Assembly: GCA_001644045.1 (NCBI GenBank)
Contig: LUUF01000043.1
Span: forward strand, 124,001-188,000
Length of the DNA: 64,000 nt
Reading direction: 5' to 3'
Source: Methylomonas methanica
Lineage (GTDB): Bacteria > Pseudomonadota > Gammaproteobacteria > Methylococcales > Methylomonadaceae
In this document: piece after piece, positions 16,099-24,231 of the stretch
Layout: every line of letters begins with the position of its first letter
Position numbering within the stretch: position 1 is the stretch's first letter
Program-made: the position numbers and the translations under genes
Notes under the pieces: model-generated
What the model was told of the DNA's origin: nothing
Seen by the model: only the letters and a program-made list of their open reading frames with translations
Database searches by the model: none

Positions 16099-17400
16099 AT
16101 GGTAAAAGAACCCAAGCATTGTTCGTTTTGCGGTATCGAAGCGTCGGCGGCCGTGCCGATGATCGCCGGCACGGAAGGCTATATCTGCGAGGCTTGCGTG
16201 ATGTTGGCCAGTCAGGTGGTATCCAGCTGGGGTAAGAAAAAAGAATTGGCCGATATGCAAGGGCCGCTGCCCAAGCCCGCCGAAATGAAGGCGATGCTCG
16301 ATCAATACGTGATTGGGCAAGACTTGGCTAAGGAAATCCTGTCGGTAGCGGTTTACAACCACTACAAGCGCTTAAAACACGTCGGTAACAAAACCGGCGG
16401 CTTGGGCGAAGCCGATGACAGTATCGAAATCGGTAAATCCAATATTCTGATGATAGGTCCGTCCGGCACCGGGAAAACCCTGCTGGCCAGCACCTTGGCA
16501 AAAATCGTCGGCGTGCCGTTTGCGGTAGCGGATGCCACCACGCTGACGCAGGCCGGTTATGTCGGCGACGACGTGGAGAATATTCTGGTGCGCTTGCTGG
16601 ACGTGGCCGACGGCCAGATCAGCAAGGCCGAATGGGGCATGGTCTATATCGACGAGGTGGACAAGATCGCCCGGAGCCCGGAACAGGCCTTCGGTACCCG
16701 CGACGTTTCCGGCGAAGGTGTGCAACAGGCATTGTTGCGCTTGGTCGAGGGCTCGCATGTCAAGGTTCCTTCCAAGGGCCGGCGCAAGGATCACAGCGGC
16801 AACGATTCGGTGATGGTGGATACCAGCAATATTTTGTTCATAGCCGGCGGCGCGTTTCCGGGCTTGGAAAAGCATGTGGAAAAACGCCTGCTGCCGCCGA
16901 AAACCGCCATCGGTTTTCATGCCGAAGTCAGCAATCCCGACGACAAGCCTACGCTGGAAGCGATGTTGAATGCCACCCAGCCGGACGATTTGAAACGCTT
17001 CGGTTTAATACCCGAGTTTATCGGCCGCTTCCCGGTGCTGGCGCCGCTGGAGCCGCTGGATGTGGATGCCTTGATTCAGGTATTGACCGAGCCGAAAAAT
17101 GCGTTGGTTAAACAATACCAACAGCTATTCGCTTTTGATGAAGTGGAACTGGAGTTTACCCAGGATGCCCTGGTGGAAATCGCCGAGAAAGCCATAGCCC
17201 GCAACACCGGTGCGCGCGGCCTGCGCGGCATTATGGAACACGTATTGCGCCGCACCATGTTCGATCTGCCTTCGCGCCCGGATGTCGAACGCTGCATCGT
17301 CAACGCCGACGTGATTCGGGGTGAGGGCGAGATTGAAGTGGTGCCGCGCGAGAAATCCGGCGAGGCGGATGATTTAAAGCGGTTGTCGGGAGGGGAGTGA
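16099..17400 (+). CDS. clpX: Nif-linked ClpX-type AAA+ unfoldase
   Basis: The 433-aa protein has the N-terminal zinc-binding domain (CSFCG and CEAC), Walker A GPSGTGKT, Walker B VYIDEVDKIA, the pore loop region and sensor motifs. The ATG at 16099 follows CAGGAG at 8 bases. Several positions differ from housekeeping ClpX, which suggests a nif-dedicated paralogue. In Azotobacter the clpX2 gene lies at the same place after nifM and influences levels of NifB/NifEN; the same role is inferred here. No clpP is adjacent. It is the last gene of the nifV operon. Confidence 0.93.
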   Translation: MVKEPKHCSFCGIEASAAVPMIAGTEGYICEACVMLASQVVSSWGKKKELADMQGPLPKPAEMKAMLDQYVIGQDLAKEILSVAVYNHYKRLKHVGNKTGGLGEADDSIEIGKSNILMIGPSGTGKTLLASTLAKIVGVPFAVADATTLTQAGYVGDDVENILVRLLDVADGQISKAEWGMVYIDEVDKIARSPEQAFGTRDVSGEGVQQALLRLVEGSHVKVPSKGRRKDHSGNDSVMVDTSNILFIAGGAFPGLEKHVEKRLLPPKTAIGFHAEVSNPDDKPTLEAMLNATQPDDLKRFGLIPEFIGRFPVLAPLEPLDVDALIQVLTEPKNALVKQYQQLFAFDEVELEFTQDALVEIAEKAIARNTGARGLRGIMEHVLRRTMFDLPSRPDVERCIVNADVIRGEGEIEVVPREKSGEADDLKRLSGGE

Positions 17401-17560
17401 TTTCCTGTTTTTTGACACTTTAGATTGGTGTCGCTGTCGCGACGGATGCTTTTTAAGTCGGTGCTCGGACCGACAGCCGAGATACTTTTCTTTGCTTGTC
17501 CAAAGAAAAGTATCCAAAAGAAAAGACACCCGGATGCCGCGTTGACCCTGCGCTCCGTAG

Positions 17561-17652
17561 CGTTTATCGAGGGTCGGCAGAAGGGGCTTCCCAGCCCCTC
17601 CGCCGACGCGCCGCTTCCTTGCGGCGCCCCTTCGGGTTGTTCTCGATAAACG
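17561..17652. repeat. Large palindromic intergenic element
   Basis: The 11-bp arms CGTTTATCGAG (17561-17571) and CTCGATAAACG (17642-17652) enclose two internal hairpins: AGGGGCTTCCCAGCCCCT near 17581 and a GCCGC/GCGGC stem near 17612. Upstream, 17484-17524 repeats the string AAAGAAAAG. The 382-bp gap between clpX and the glutaredoxin gene holds this and the element at 17702 but no gene. It looks like a dispersed REP/BIME-type repeat. Confidence 0.65.
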
Positions 17653-17701
17653 CCACGGTGCTCGGCGCGGCATACGGGAGATAGTCTACGTAGCTGCGTA
17701 G

Positions 17702-17728
17702 GATGGGCTGAACAACGTGAAGCCCATC
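17702..17728. repeat. Inverted repeat GATGGGCT / AGCCCATC
   Basis: Perfect 8-bp arms with an 11-base loop of the form GATGGGCT-N11-AGCCCATC. It resembles the widespread intergenic class GGTGGGTT-GAACG-AAGTG-AACCCA. It lies 55 bp before the glutaredoxin-BolA gene. Confidence 0.55.
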
Positions 17729-17782
17729 GGTCGCGAAATGACGATTTGCTCTTCAGAATTTTAGTTAATTGAGAATACCACT

Positions 17783-18400
17783 ATGAGCGTTAAAGAAAAA
17801 ATCTTGCAACAACTTGCCGAAAACCCGGTGATTATTTACATGAAAGGCGTGCCTAGCGCACCGGAGTGCGGGTTTTCCGCCAAGACCGTGGGCATCTTGA
17901 ATGAAACCAAGGTCCCCTACGCTTACGTCAACGTATTGCAATCGCCGTTCATCCGCGAAAAGCTGCCGTCTATTTCCAAATGGCCGACGTTTCCGCAAGT
18001 GTTCATCAAGGGCGAACTGGTCGGCGGTGCCGACATCGTCGAATCCATGTACAAGGACGGGACCCTGCTGCCGCTATTGCAAGCGACTGTTCAACCAGCC
18101 GAGAGCGCGGACGCCAGTCAAACTATTACCCATTCCGAAGTGGAAGCCTTGATTTTGGCCTCCTATCCCGGAGCGACCATCGGCATCGAAGGAGCGGGTT
18201 GCGATTTAAACATTACCGTGGTTAGCGAATTGTTCGCCGATCAAGCCATGATCAAGCAACACCAAGGCGTAATGGCGACGCTGAGCGCGCCATTGGCTAG
18301 CGGCCGGCTGCATGCCGTCACGTTGAAAACCCATACGCCCGCAGCCTGGGCCGCGCTACAACCGGCGGCAAATCCGGGCTTGCTCCAGATTCAAATCTGA
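17783..18400 (+). CDS. Monothiol glutaredoxin (CGFS) fused to BolA domain
   Basis: The 205-aa protein joins two partners usually encoded separately. Residues 1-105 form a Grx4/GrxD-type monothiol glutaredoxin with the CGFS cysteine at C29 and the glutathione-binding WPTFPQVFIKGELVGGADI. A short linker (about 106-116) leads to a BolA domain (about 117-195) with VEALILASYPGATIGIEGAG, HQGVMATLSAPL and the conserved C-terminal His in GRLHAVTLKTH. Grx-BolA pairs share a [2Fe-2S] cluster and serve in Fe-S trafficking. Directly upstream of nifF and near the nif genes, it probably handles clusters during nitrogen fixation, like the Grx5-nif gene of Azotobacter. No sigma-54 promoter was found upstream. 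Confidence 0.9.
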   Translation: MSVKEKILQQLAENPVIIYMKGVPSAPECGFSAKTVGILNETKVPYAYVNVLQSPFIREKLPSISKWPTFPQVFIKGELVGGADIVESMYKDGTLLPLLQATVQPAESADASQTITHSEVEALILASYPGATIGIEGAGCDLNITVVSELFADQAMIKQHQGVMATLSAPLASGRLHAVTLKTHTPAAWAALQPAANPGLLQIQI

Positions 18401-18424
18401 TTTAGTTAACAAGGAGATATCACT

Positions 18425-18955
18425 ATGGCAAAAGTAGGCATTTTTTTCGGTACCGATACCGGCAACACTCGCAAAGTCGCCAAGACTATCGCCACCAAGT
18501 TGGGCGATGCCGCCGACAAACCGGTCAATATCAATAAGGCCTCCGTGGATGATTTACTGGCCTACGACGTATTGATTTTGGGTTCGCCCACGTACGGCGA
18601 AGGCGAATTGCCGGGCATGAGCGCCGGACACGATAACGAAAGCTGGGAAGAGTTTCTGCCGACTTTGGCCGGCGCGGATTTTACCGGCAAAACCGTGGCG
18701 ATCTACGGTTTGGGCGACCAGGAAGGTTATCCCGGCCATTTCGTCGATGCCGTGGGTTTCCTGTACGACGCTTTTGCCGATGCCGGCGCGACCATCGTCG
18801 GTATGACCAGTAGCGAAGGCTATACCTTTAAAAAGTCCAAAGCCTTGCTGGGCGACCAGTTCGTTGGCTTGGCTTTGGACGAAGACAACCAGAAAGAGCT
18901 GAGCGAAGGCCGTCTCAGCGATTGGCTGGCTTCGATTTCCGCCGCCTGGGCTTGA
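18425..18955 (+). CDS. nifF: NifF-type long-chain flavodoxin
   Basis: The 176-aa protein has the FMN phosphate loop GTDTGNTRKVAK near the N-terminus, SPTYGEGELPG and GLGDQEGYPGHFVDA, and the long-chain insertion. It matches NifF, the electron donor to the nitrogenase Fe protein. An AAGGAGATATCACT ribosome site lies in the 24-bp gap after the glutaredoxin-BolA gene, so the two are one transcript. Confidence 0.95.
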   Translation: MAKVGIFFGTDTGNTRKVAKTIATKLGDAADKPVNINKASVDDLLAYDVLILGSPTYGEGELPGMSAGHDNESWEEFLPTLAGADFTGKTVAIYGLGDQEGYPGHFVDAVGFLYDAFADAGATIVGMTSSEGYTFKKSKALLGDQFVGLALDEDNQKELSEGRLSDWLASISAAWA

Positions 18956-18965
18956 TAGGCCAGCC

Positions 18966-19406
18966 ATGATCGAAGAAGCGGCCGTCGTTACCCGCGTTAG
19001 CGACGGCCGAACCTGGATCAAAAGTCTGCAAAGCAATGCCTGCAGCGGCTGTTTGCAACAACAGTCCTGCGGCACGGCCACGCTGGCAAAGTTTTTGCCA
19101 AAACGCGAGTTTCCAGTCGATTGCGAAATAAACCTGCAAGCCGGCGACCACGTGATGGTGGCGATAGACGACGGTCAACTGCTGCTCACATCGCTATTAC
19201 TCTACCTGGTGCCGTTGATTTTCATGCTGGTTGGCGTCGGTTTGGCCGAAGCCTGGTTACCCGCGCCGTATAACACCGATTACTTACCCGAAGTTGCGTT
19301 CGCAACATTGTTGGCCGGCTTTTGGTTGATTAATCGCAGTCAAAATCTGTTACTGCTTCATCTCTGTTTTAAGCCGCAGATCGTCAAAAAACTCGGCGAC
19401 GAGTGA
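18966..19406 (+). CDS. rseC: RseC/MucC family membrane protein
   Basis: The 146-aa protein has a cytosolic N-terminal domain with clustered cysteines (CSGCLQQQSCG), two transmembrane helices (about 75-97 LLLTSLLLYLVPLIFMLVG and 110-128) and a basic tail. RseC belongs to the SoxR-reducing complex next to Rnf-type electron transport and in other species sits with rseAB. Here it follows nifF by 10 bases, without sigma-E genes. Its product may work in redox control or an Rnf-type electron path to flavodoxin; that link is inference from position. Confidence 0.88.
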   Translation: MIEEAAVVTRVSDGRTWIKSLQSNACSGCLQQQSCGTATLAKFLPKREFPVDCEINLQAGDHVMVAIDDGQLLLTSLLLYLVPLIFMLVGVGLAEAWLPAPYNTDYLPEVAFATLLAGFWLINRSQNLLLLHLCFKPQIVKKLGDE

Positions 19407-19415
19407 GTTTCCGCT

Positions 19416-19431
19416 TGTTGAATGGCTAACA
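19416..19431. promoter_or_regulatory. NifA upstream activator site before 106-aa gene
   Basis: TGTTGAATGGCTAACA fits TGT-N10-ACA exactly, with flanks giving TTGT-N10-ACAA. It lies 114 bp upstream of the sigma-54 element at 19545. Confidence 0.85.
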
Positions 19432-19544
19432 ATTTCGCCCGGATGTTGTGCGGTTGTTGCAATGCTGCCTCGAAATAATACACGCAAACTGTGATGCACC
19501 CCTGAAAGTCCTTGTCGCCCGGGCCTTGCGGCGGTTTCATTCCG

Positions 19545-19560
19545 TGGCATTGATGTTGCT
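19545..19560 (+). promoter_or_regulatory. Sigma-54 -24/-12 promoter of 106-aa gene
   Basis: TGGCATTGATGTTGCT is a full match to TGGCAY-N5-TTGCW with GG-N10-GC spacing. It is 95 bp upstream of the ATG at 19656. With the NifA site it makes the next gene a predicted nif-regulon member. Confidence 0.9.
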
Positions 19561-19655
19561 GTAGGTCAATTGAAAACCATTGGGATTTTCAAGCGGTAGC
19601 GGGCACGCGCCAAGGCCCGTTGCCCATTTTTTGGCAATGTCATTAAGGTGATGAG

Positions 19656-19976
19656 ATGAGCGAAGTTCTATTGGTGGGTTTGATTATGTTGATTGTGGCG
19701 GCCTGCGCATTCGCGCCCCTGGGTTGCATGCTCTCGGCTTATGCAAAGTCGTCGAGTAAATCCGGCGGTGCTGGTAAAGCAGTAGCAGGTAGCGCCGGTG
19801 ATTTAGGGAGGGGTTTGCCCGAGGATTCCATCCTCAAACGGCATTTTTTGACGCAATTGCAAAGCGAGATTGAAGCGACTTTGTTTCCGCGGCCAACCGA
19901 CTCGATGCTGCAACGGCATTACGATTCGTTGGTGGCGGCCAAGGTGGAAAACCGATTGCAAATTATCGGAAAATAA
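19656..19976 (+). CDS. Unknown NifA-regulated membrane protein, 106 aa
   Basis: The N-terminus has one strong transmembrane segment (residues 4-30, VLLVGLIMLIVAACAFAPLG, then CML). A Ser/Gly/Ala-rich flexible linker follows (about 31-50), then a charged helical tail with a repeated LKRHF/LQRHY pattern (SILKRHFLTQLQSEIE and SMLQRHYDSLVAAKVEN). The two His/Arg helices look like an internal duplication of about 30 residues. I do not recognise the family. It is preceded by a complete NifA/sigma-54 promoter, so expression during nitrogen fixation is predicted. It lies upstream of modBC, separated by a hairpin, so a role in molybdenum or electron supply is possible but unproven. Confidence 0.8.
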   Translation: MSEVLLVGLIMLIVAACAFAPLGCMLSAYAKSSSKSGGAGKAVAGSAGDLGRGLPEDSILKRHFLTQLQSEIEATLFPRPTDSMLQRHYDSLVAAKVENRLQIIGK

Positions 19977-19993
19977 CCCCCTTGCCGTCGGTG

Positions 19994-20017
19994 TAGGTGC
20001 GGAGAATTTCGCACCTA
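19994..20017 (+). terminator. Hairpin between 106-aa gene and modB
   Basis: TAGGTGCG-N8-CGCACCTA is a perfect 8-bp stem 18 bases after the stop. No T-run follows, so it may be a weak terminator or attenuator rather than a complete stop. Confidence 0.5.
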
Positions 20018-20051
20018 TATTGCCGATTCCATTCGTCCGTACCGTTTTTCT

Positions 20052-20067
20052 ATACGCCAATGCGTAT
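20052..20067. promoter_or_regulatory. Palindrome upstream of modB, possible operator
   Basis: ATACGC-CAAT-GCGTAT is a perfect 6-bp-arm palindrome 92 bp upstream of the modB start. Its position suits an operator, but it does not match the known ModE half-site pattern, so the binding protein is unknown. Confidence 0.4.
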
Positions 20068-20158
20068 TTTGCTGGCATTTCCCCCGCCCGATTAGCGAAA
20101 ATAGACCGCAGATGTGTCGCCTCGTGGCGATTTCCCCGTCACTTAGACCAGGCTTTGC

Positions 20159-20845
20159 ATGCTAAACGCCGCCGATCTCGACACCTTGTTTTTGACCTTC
20201 CGCGTCGCCAGTCTGGCTACCTTGCTGTTGCTGTTGTTGGGTACGCCGTTGGCCTGGAAGCTGGCGCGCAGCCGCTCGCGCTGGAAAGGCGTGATCAATA
20301 GCATCGTGGCGCTGCCGCTAGTGTTGCCGCCGACGGTATTGGGTTTCTATTTATTGGTGTTGATGGGGCCGGCCGGGGTGGTGGGTAAATTCACCCAGTG
20401 GCTGGGTATCGGCACCTTGCCGTTCAGCTTTGGCGGCTTGGTCGTGGCGTCGGTATTGTATTCGCTGCCGTTCGTGGTGCAGCCTTTGCAAAATGCCTTT
20501 GTGGCGATGGGCGAGGCACCGCTGGAAGCCGCCGCGACCTTGGGAGCGGGGCCGTTGGATCGGTTTTTCAGCGTGGCGCTGCCTTTGGCGAAGCCGGGAT
20601 TTTTAACCGCCGGCGTGCTGGGTTTTACCCATACCGTCGGTGAATTCGGCGTGGTATTGATGGTGGGCGGCAATATTCCCGACAAAACCCGCGTGGTATC
20701 CGTGCAAATTTATAATCATGTCGAAGCCTTGGAATACGGCCAAGCGCATTGGTTGGCCGGCGGCTTGCTGATCTTTTCCTTCCTGGTGTTACTGCTGTTG
20801 TATAACAGCCAACAAACCCAAGCACTGACGCAATCCTTGAAATGA
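20159..20845 (+). CDS. modB: Molybdate ABC transporter permease ModB
   Basis: The 228-aa protein has five to six membrane helices and the binding-protein-dependent permease EAA loop ([20 protein letters not shown]). The motifs [19 protein letters not shown] and [20 protein letters not shown] are diagnostic for ModB. It carries molybdate across the inner membrane for FeMo-cofactor and Moco. The stop overlaps modC by 4 bases. No modA lies in the window, so the binding protein must be encoded elsewhere. Confidence 0.95.
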   Translation: MLNAADLDTLFLTFRVASLATLLLLLLGTPLAWKLARSRSRWKGVINSIVALPLVLPPTVLGFYLLVLMGPAGVVGKFTQWLGIGTLPFSFGGLVVASVLYSLPFVVQPLQNAFVAMGEAPLEAAATLGAGPLDRFFSVALPLAKPGFLTAGVLGFTHTVGEFGVVLMVGGNIPDKTRVVSVQIYNHVEALEYGQAHWLAGGLLIFSFLVLLLLYNSQQTQALTQSLK

Positions 20846-21933
20846 CCATGTCCCACGTGTCAAGCATTCAGGCCCGCTTGCGCCTGGCTTACGACCAATT
20901 CGATTTGGCTGTTGATTTAAAGCTGCCGGCCAACGGCGTGACGGTGTTATTTGGTCATTCCGGTTCCGGGAAGACCACGTTGTTGCGTTGCATCGCCGGC
21001 TTGGAGCGGCCGACGCAGGGCTTTTTGAAAATCGGCGAAACGCTTTGGCAAGACAGCGACAGCGATTTTTTCCTGCCCACCCATCGGCGTAACCTGGCTT
21101 ATGTGTTTCAAGAGGCCAATCTGTTCCCGCATTTGTCGGTGCGCGGCAATCTGGATTATGCGGTGCGGCGCTTGCGCACCAAGGATCGGGTATTCCCCTT
21201 AGAACAGGCTATCGAATTGCTGGCGATAGGCCCGTTGCTGGCGCGTTTGCCTGCCCGGCTATCCGGCGGCGAGCGGCAACGGGTCGCGATTGCCAGAGCC
21301 TTGGCGGCTAGTCCGGATGTGTTGCTGATGGACGAGCCGCTGGCCTCGCTGGACGAACAACGCAAGCAGGATATTCTGCCTTACCTGACCGGCTTGCATC
21401 AGGCCTTGCAGATACCGATTCTGTACGTCACCCACTCCTTGCAAGAGGTGAATCAACTGGCGGACCACTTGCTGGTGTTGGCCGCCGGCAAAGCGGTGGC
21501 CTGCGGGCCGCTGGCTGAAACGTTGACTCGGCTGGACGGGCCCATGGCCTTGGATCGGCAAGCGGCCAGCGTCTGGCAGGGCAAGTTGATTAGCCACGAA
21601 GCCGAGTATCATCTCAGCCATGCCGAATTCGCCGGCGGCAGTCTGAGTTTGCCGTATTTGGACATGCCGATTGGTAGCCCGGTGAGAATTAGAATTTACG
21701 CCCGCGACGTCAGTATTACCTTGCAACCGCCGGAAGCGTCCAGCATTCTGAACATTTTGCCGGCCCGGGTGCTGGCGCTTAGCGAAATGGGGCAGGGCCA
21801 AACCGTCGTGCAATTGGCGGTGGGCGACGAGGTGCTGCTGGCGCATATCACGCAAAAATCGGCGATGTTGTTAGGTGTGCAGCCAGGCATGGCCGTATAC
21901 GTGCAAATCAAGGGTACTTCCATAGTCCGGTAG
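20842..21933 (+). CDS. modC: Molybdate ABC transporter ATPase ModC
   Basis: The 363-aa protein has Walker [14 protein letters not shown], the signature [15 protein letters not shown], Walker [13 protein letters not shown] and a C-terminal Mop/TOBE domain of about 130 residues ([39 protein letters not shown]). The Mop domain binds molybdate and gates the transporter. ATG or the second ATG two codons on may start translation. The gene is coupled to modB. Confidence 0.95.
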   Translation: MTMSHVSSIQARLRLAYDQFDLAVDLKLPANGVTVLFGHSGSGKTTLLRCIAGLERPTQGFLKIGETLWQDSDSDFFLPTHRRNLAYVFQEANLFPHLSVRGNLDYAVRRLRTKDRVFPLEQAIELLAIGPLLARLPARLSGGERQRVAIARALAASPDVLLMDEPLASLDEQRKQDILPYLTGLHQALQIPILYVTHSLQEVNQLADHLLVLAAGKAVACGPLAETLTRLDGPMALDRQAASVWQGKLISHEAEYHLSHAEFAGGSLSLPYLDMPIGSPVRIRIYARDVSITLQPPEASSILNILPARVLALSEMGQGQTVVQLAVGDEVLLAHITQKSAMLLGVQPGMAVYVQIKGTSIVR

Positions 21934-22173
21934 GCATTTACCGCCCACGTTTACGGTTTGGCATTTAGTTTGCTCAACCGATTTCTTGTCGCTGGCGCGC
22001 ATTTCTGCTGCATGAAATGTGATAGCCCTCAAAAAACGCAACGAATTTTTCGATGTTGGCGCGCTGCGAACGCCTTATCCGCATTTAGCGACTATCTTGT
22101 AAAGGGTTTGCCGGAAAGGGTATCGCGGGATGGATAGCCAACGGCAGTTCGTCATCTCAAGATAATAAAAAAA

Positions 22174-24204
22174 ATGAAAGCAACGATATGGCTTAATGGC
22201 CGGTATCAAACACAAGCGACGAATCGATTAAACCTATTCCTGTTCGGTATGGCGCTTAACTTCAATATTCTGGGTAGCGCGGTGGCCGACAGCGCGCCGG
22301 ATATCGAAGATTTTTCCATCAACGAATTAATGCAAATGGAAGTGTCGTCGGCTTCCAGAAAATCGCAAACCGTATCCGATACGGCCGCAGCGGCGTTCGT
22401 GATCAGTCAGGAAGACATCCGCCGCTCCGGTGCCACCAGTATTCCCGATGCGCTTCGCCTCGCTCCCGGTCTTGAGGTGGCGCAAATCAACGCCAGCGTC
22501 TGGGCCGTCACCGCGCGGGGCTTCAATGGCCGTTACGCCAATAAATTGCTGGTACTGATGGACGGCCGCACTGTTTACACACCGTTATTTTCCGGCGTGT
22601 TCTGGGATTTACAGGATACGTTGATGGAAGACATAGACCGTATCGAGGTAATCCGTGGACCGGGCGCGGTTATGTGGGGCGCCAACGCGGTAAACGGCGT
22701 GATTAACATCATCACCAAGAAAGCCAAGGACACGCAAGGCAACCTGTTCGTGGCCGGCGGCGGCAACCAGGAGCGCGGTTTCGCCGGTTACCGGCACGGC
22801 GGCCGCGTCGGCGACGACGGCAGTTACCGGGTATATGCCAAAACTTTCGAACGCGATACCTTTGTCAGTGCGGACGGAAACAGGCTGCACGACGACTGGC
22901 GTTCGGTGCAGGGCGGTTTTCGCATCGACGACCGTATCTCAAACGACAGCCGTTACACGGTTCAAGGTGATGTCTACCGCAAAAATGTCGGCAACACGGT
23001 TCCGGCACAGACGGTTGCCCCGCCGTTCAATACGCCGTTCAATGTCGACGAGCATGCCGAAGGCGCCAACCTGCTGGCGCGCTGGGAGGGCAATCTTGGC
23101 GATGGCTCCGAGTTTATGTTGCAGGGCTATTACGACCGGGTTAATTTCAGCGCGGCGGCGCTGTCCGACAGCCAGGACATGTTGGACATCGATTTTCAAC
23201 ATCGCCTGCATCCCAACTCCGACCACGATTTGATGTGGGGCGCCAGCTACCGCTTCATTCATAGCGCGGCGACCAATAGCGCGGCAATCTCCTTCAATCC
23301 GAACAGTCTGGGATACCATAACGGCAGCGTCTTCGTGCAGGACGACATCACGCTGATCGACGACACCTTGCGCTTGACCTTGGGTACCAAACTGGAAGAG
23401 AGCCATTTCGGTAATACTCAGGTGCAACCCAATGCCCGGTTGATGTGGACGCCGGACCCAAAACATTCGGTGTGGGCGTCGGTATCCAGAGCCGCCCGGA
23501 CCCCGTCCCGCGGCGAAGCGCAGGCCAATATCGCATTGGGCAGCGCCCCGCCGCCGTTCACGATGATTCAGGTGATGGGACAACCCGATCCGAATTTACG
23601 GGCTGAAAAAGTCTTTGCCGCTGAAATCGGTTATCGGACGCAATGGACCGATAAGATTTCCACCGACATCACCGCATTCAGCAACCATTACACCGACTTG
23701 ATCATGTTTCGCCAGGGTGTGCTCGATTTGACAACATTGACACAGCCGATGATCTGGTACAACAACACCCGCGAAGTCACCACTCGCGGCATCGAAATCG
23801 CCGGTGAATGGCAAGCATTGGACTGGATGCGCTTTACCGGCAATTACAGTCACCTGAAAATCGAAAGACCGTACGACACCAACAATCCGGATATCGCCGG
23901 CCTCAGTCCGCGCCATCGCGGTTCGCTACGTTGGCAAATGGACTTACCGGAAAAAATCAAACTCGACCTGACCTTACGCCACGTCGGCAAGCTGGCCGCG
24001 GTCGGCCAGGAAGTTCAAGCCTATACCACCTTCGATGCGCGTCTGGCTTACGAGCCTTATACCGGTCTGGAACTGGCGGTTATCGCCCAAAATTTGTTTT
24101 CCCCCAGGCATCCGGAATATCGCGATTCATCGGCCATCTCCTTGCCCGGCAGTGCGTTGGAAGTCCCGCGCTCGATCTACGGCAAACTCAGCTGGCGCTT
24201 TTGA
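22174..24204 (+). CDS. TonB-dependent outer-membrane receptor
   Basis: The 676-aa protein has a signal sequence ending near GSAVA-DSA and an N-terminal plug (about 60-175: AFVISQEDIRRSGATSIPDA, VIRGPGAVMWGANAVNGVI). A 22-strand barrel ends in the aromatic-terminated strand YGKLSWRF. The FSINELMQMEVSSASRK stretch after the signal is typical of a branch often found beside YfiR and hybrid kinases. The ligand is unknown; no siderophore genes are nearby. It starts the block receptor-lipocalin-YfiR-kinase-cyclase. Confidence 0.92.
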   Translation: MKATIWLNGRYQTQATNRLNLFLFGMALNFNILGSAVADSAPDIEDFSINELMQMEVSSASRKSQTVSDTAAAAFVISQEDIRRSGATSIPDALRLAPGLEVAQINASVWAVTARGFNGRYANKLLVLMDGRTVYTPLFSGVFWDLQDTLMEDIDRIEVIRGPGAVMWGANAVNGVINIITKKAKDTQGNLFVAGGGNQERGFAGYRHGGRVGDDGSYRVYAKTFERDTFVSADGNRLHDDWRSVQGGFRIDDRISNDSRYTVQGDVYRKNVGNTVPAQTVAPPFNTPFNVDEHAEGANLLARWEGNLGDGSEFMLQGYYDRVNFSAAALSDSQDMLDIDFQHRLHPNSDHDLMWGASYRFIHSAATNSAAISFNPNSLGYHNGSVFVQDDITLIDDTLRLTLGTKLEESHFGNTQVQPNARLMWTPDPKHSVWASVSRAARTPSRGEAQANIALGSAPPPFTMIQVMGQPDPNLRAEKVFAAEIGYRTQWTDKISTDITAFSNHYTDLIMFRQGVLDLTTLTQPMIWYNNTREVTTRGIEIAGEWQALDWMRFTGNYSHLKIERPYDTNNPDIAGLSPRHRGSLRWQMDLPEKIKLDLTLRHVGKLAAVGQEVQAYTTFDARLAYEPYTGLELAVIAQNLFSPRHPEYRDSSAISLPGSALEVPRSIYGKLSWRF

Positions 24205-24231
24205 TTTTTCAACCCATAAAGAGTATCGACC

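Noticed and set aside
20073-20088. TGGCATTTCCCCCGCC upstream of modB as sigma-54 promoter
   Set aside because: GG-N10-GC spacing is right but the -12 element is CCGCC, too far from TTGCW, and no NifA site is close.
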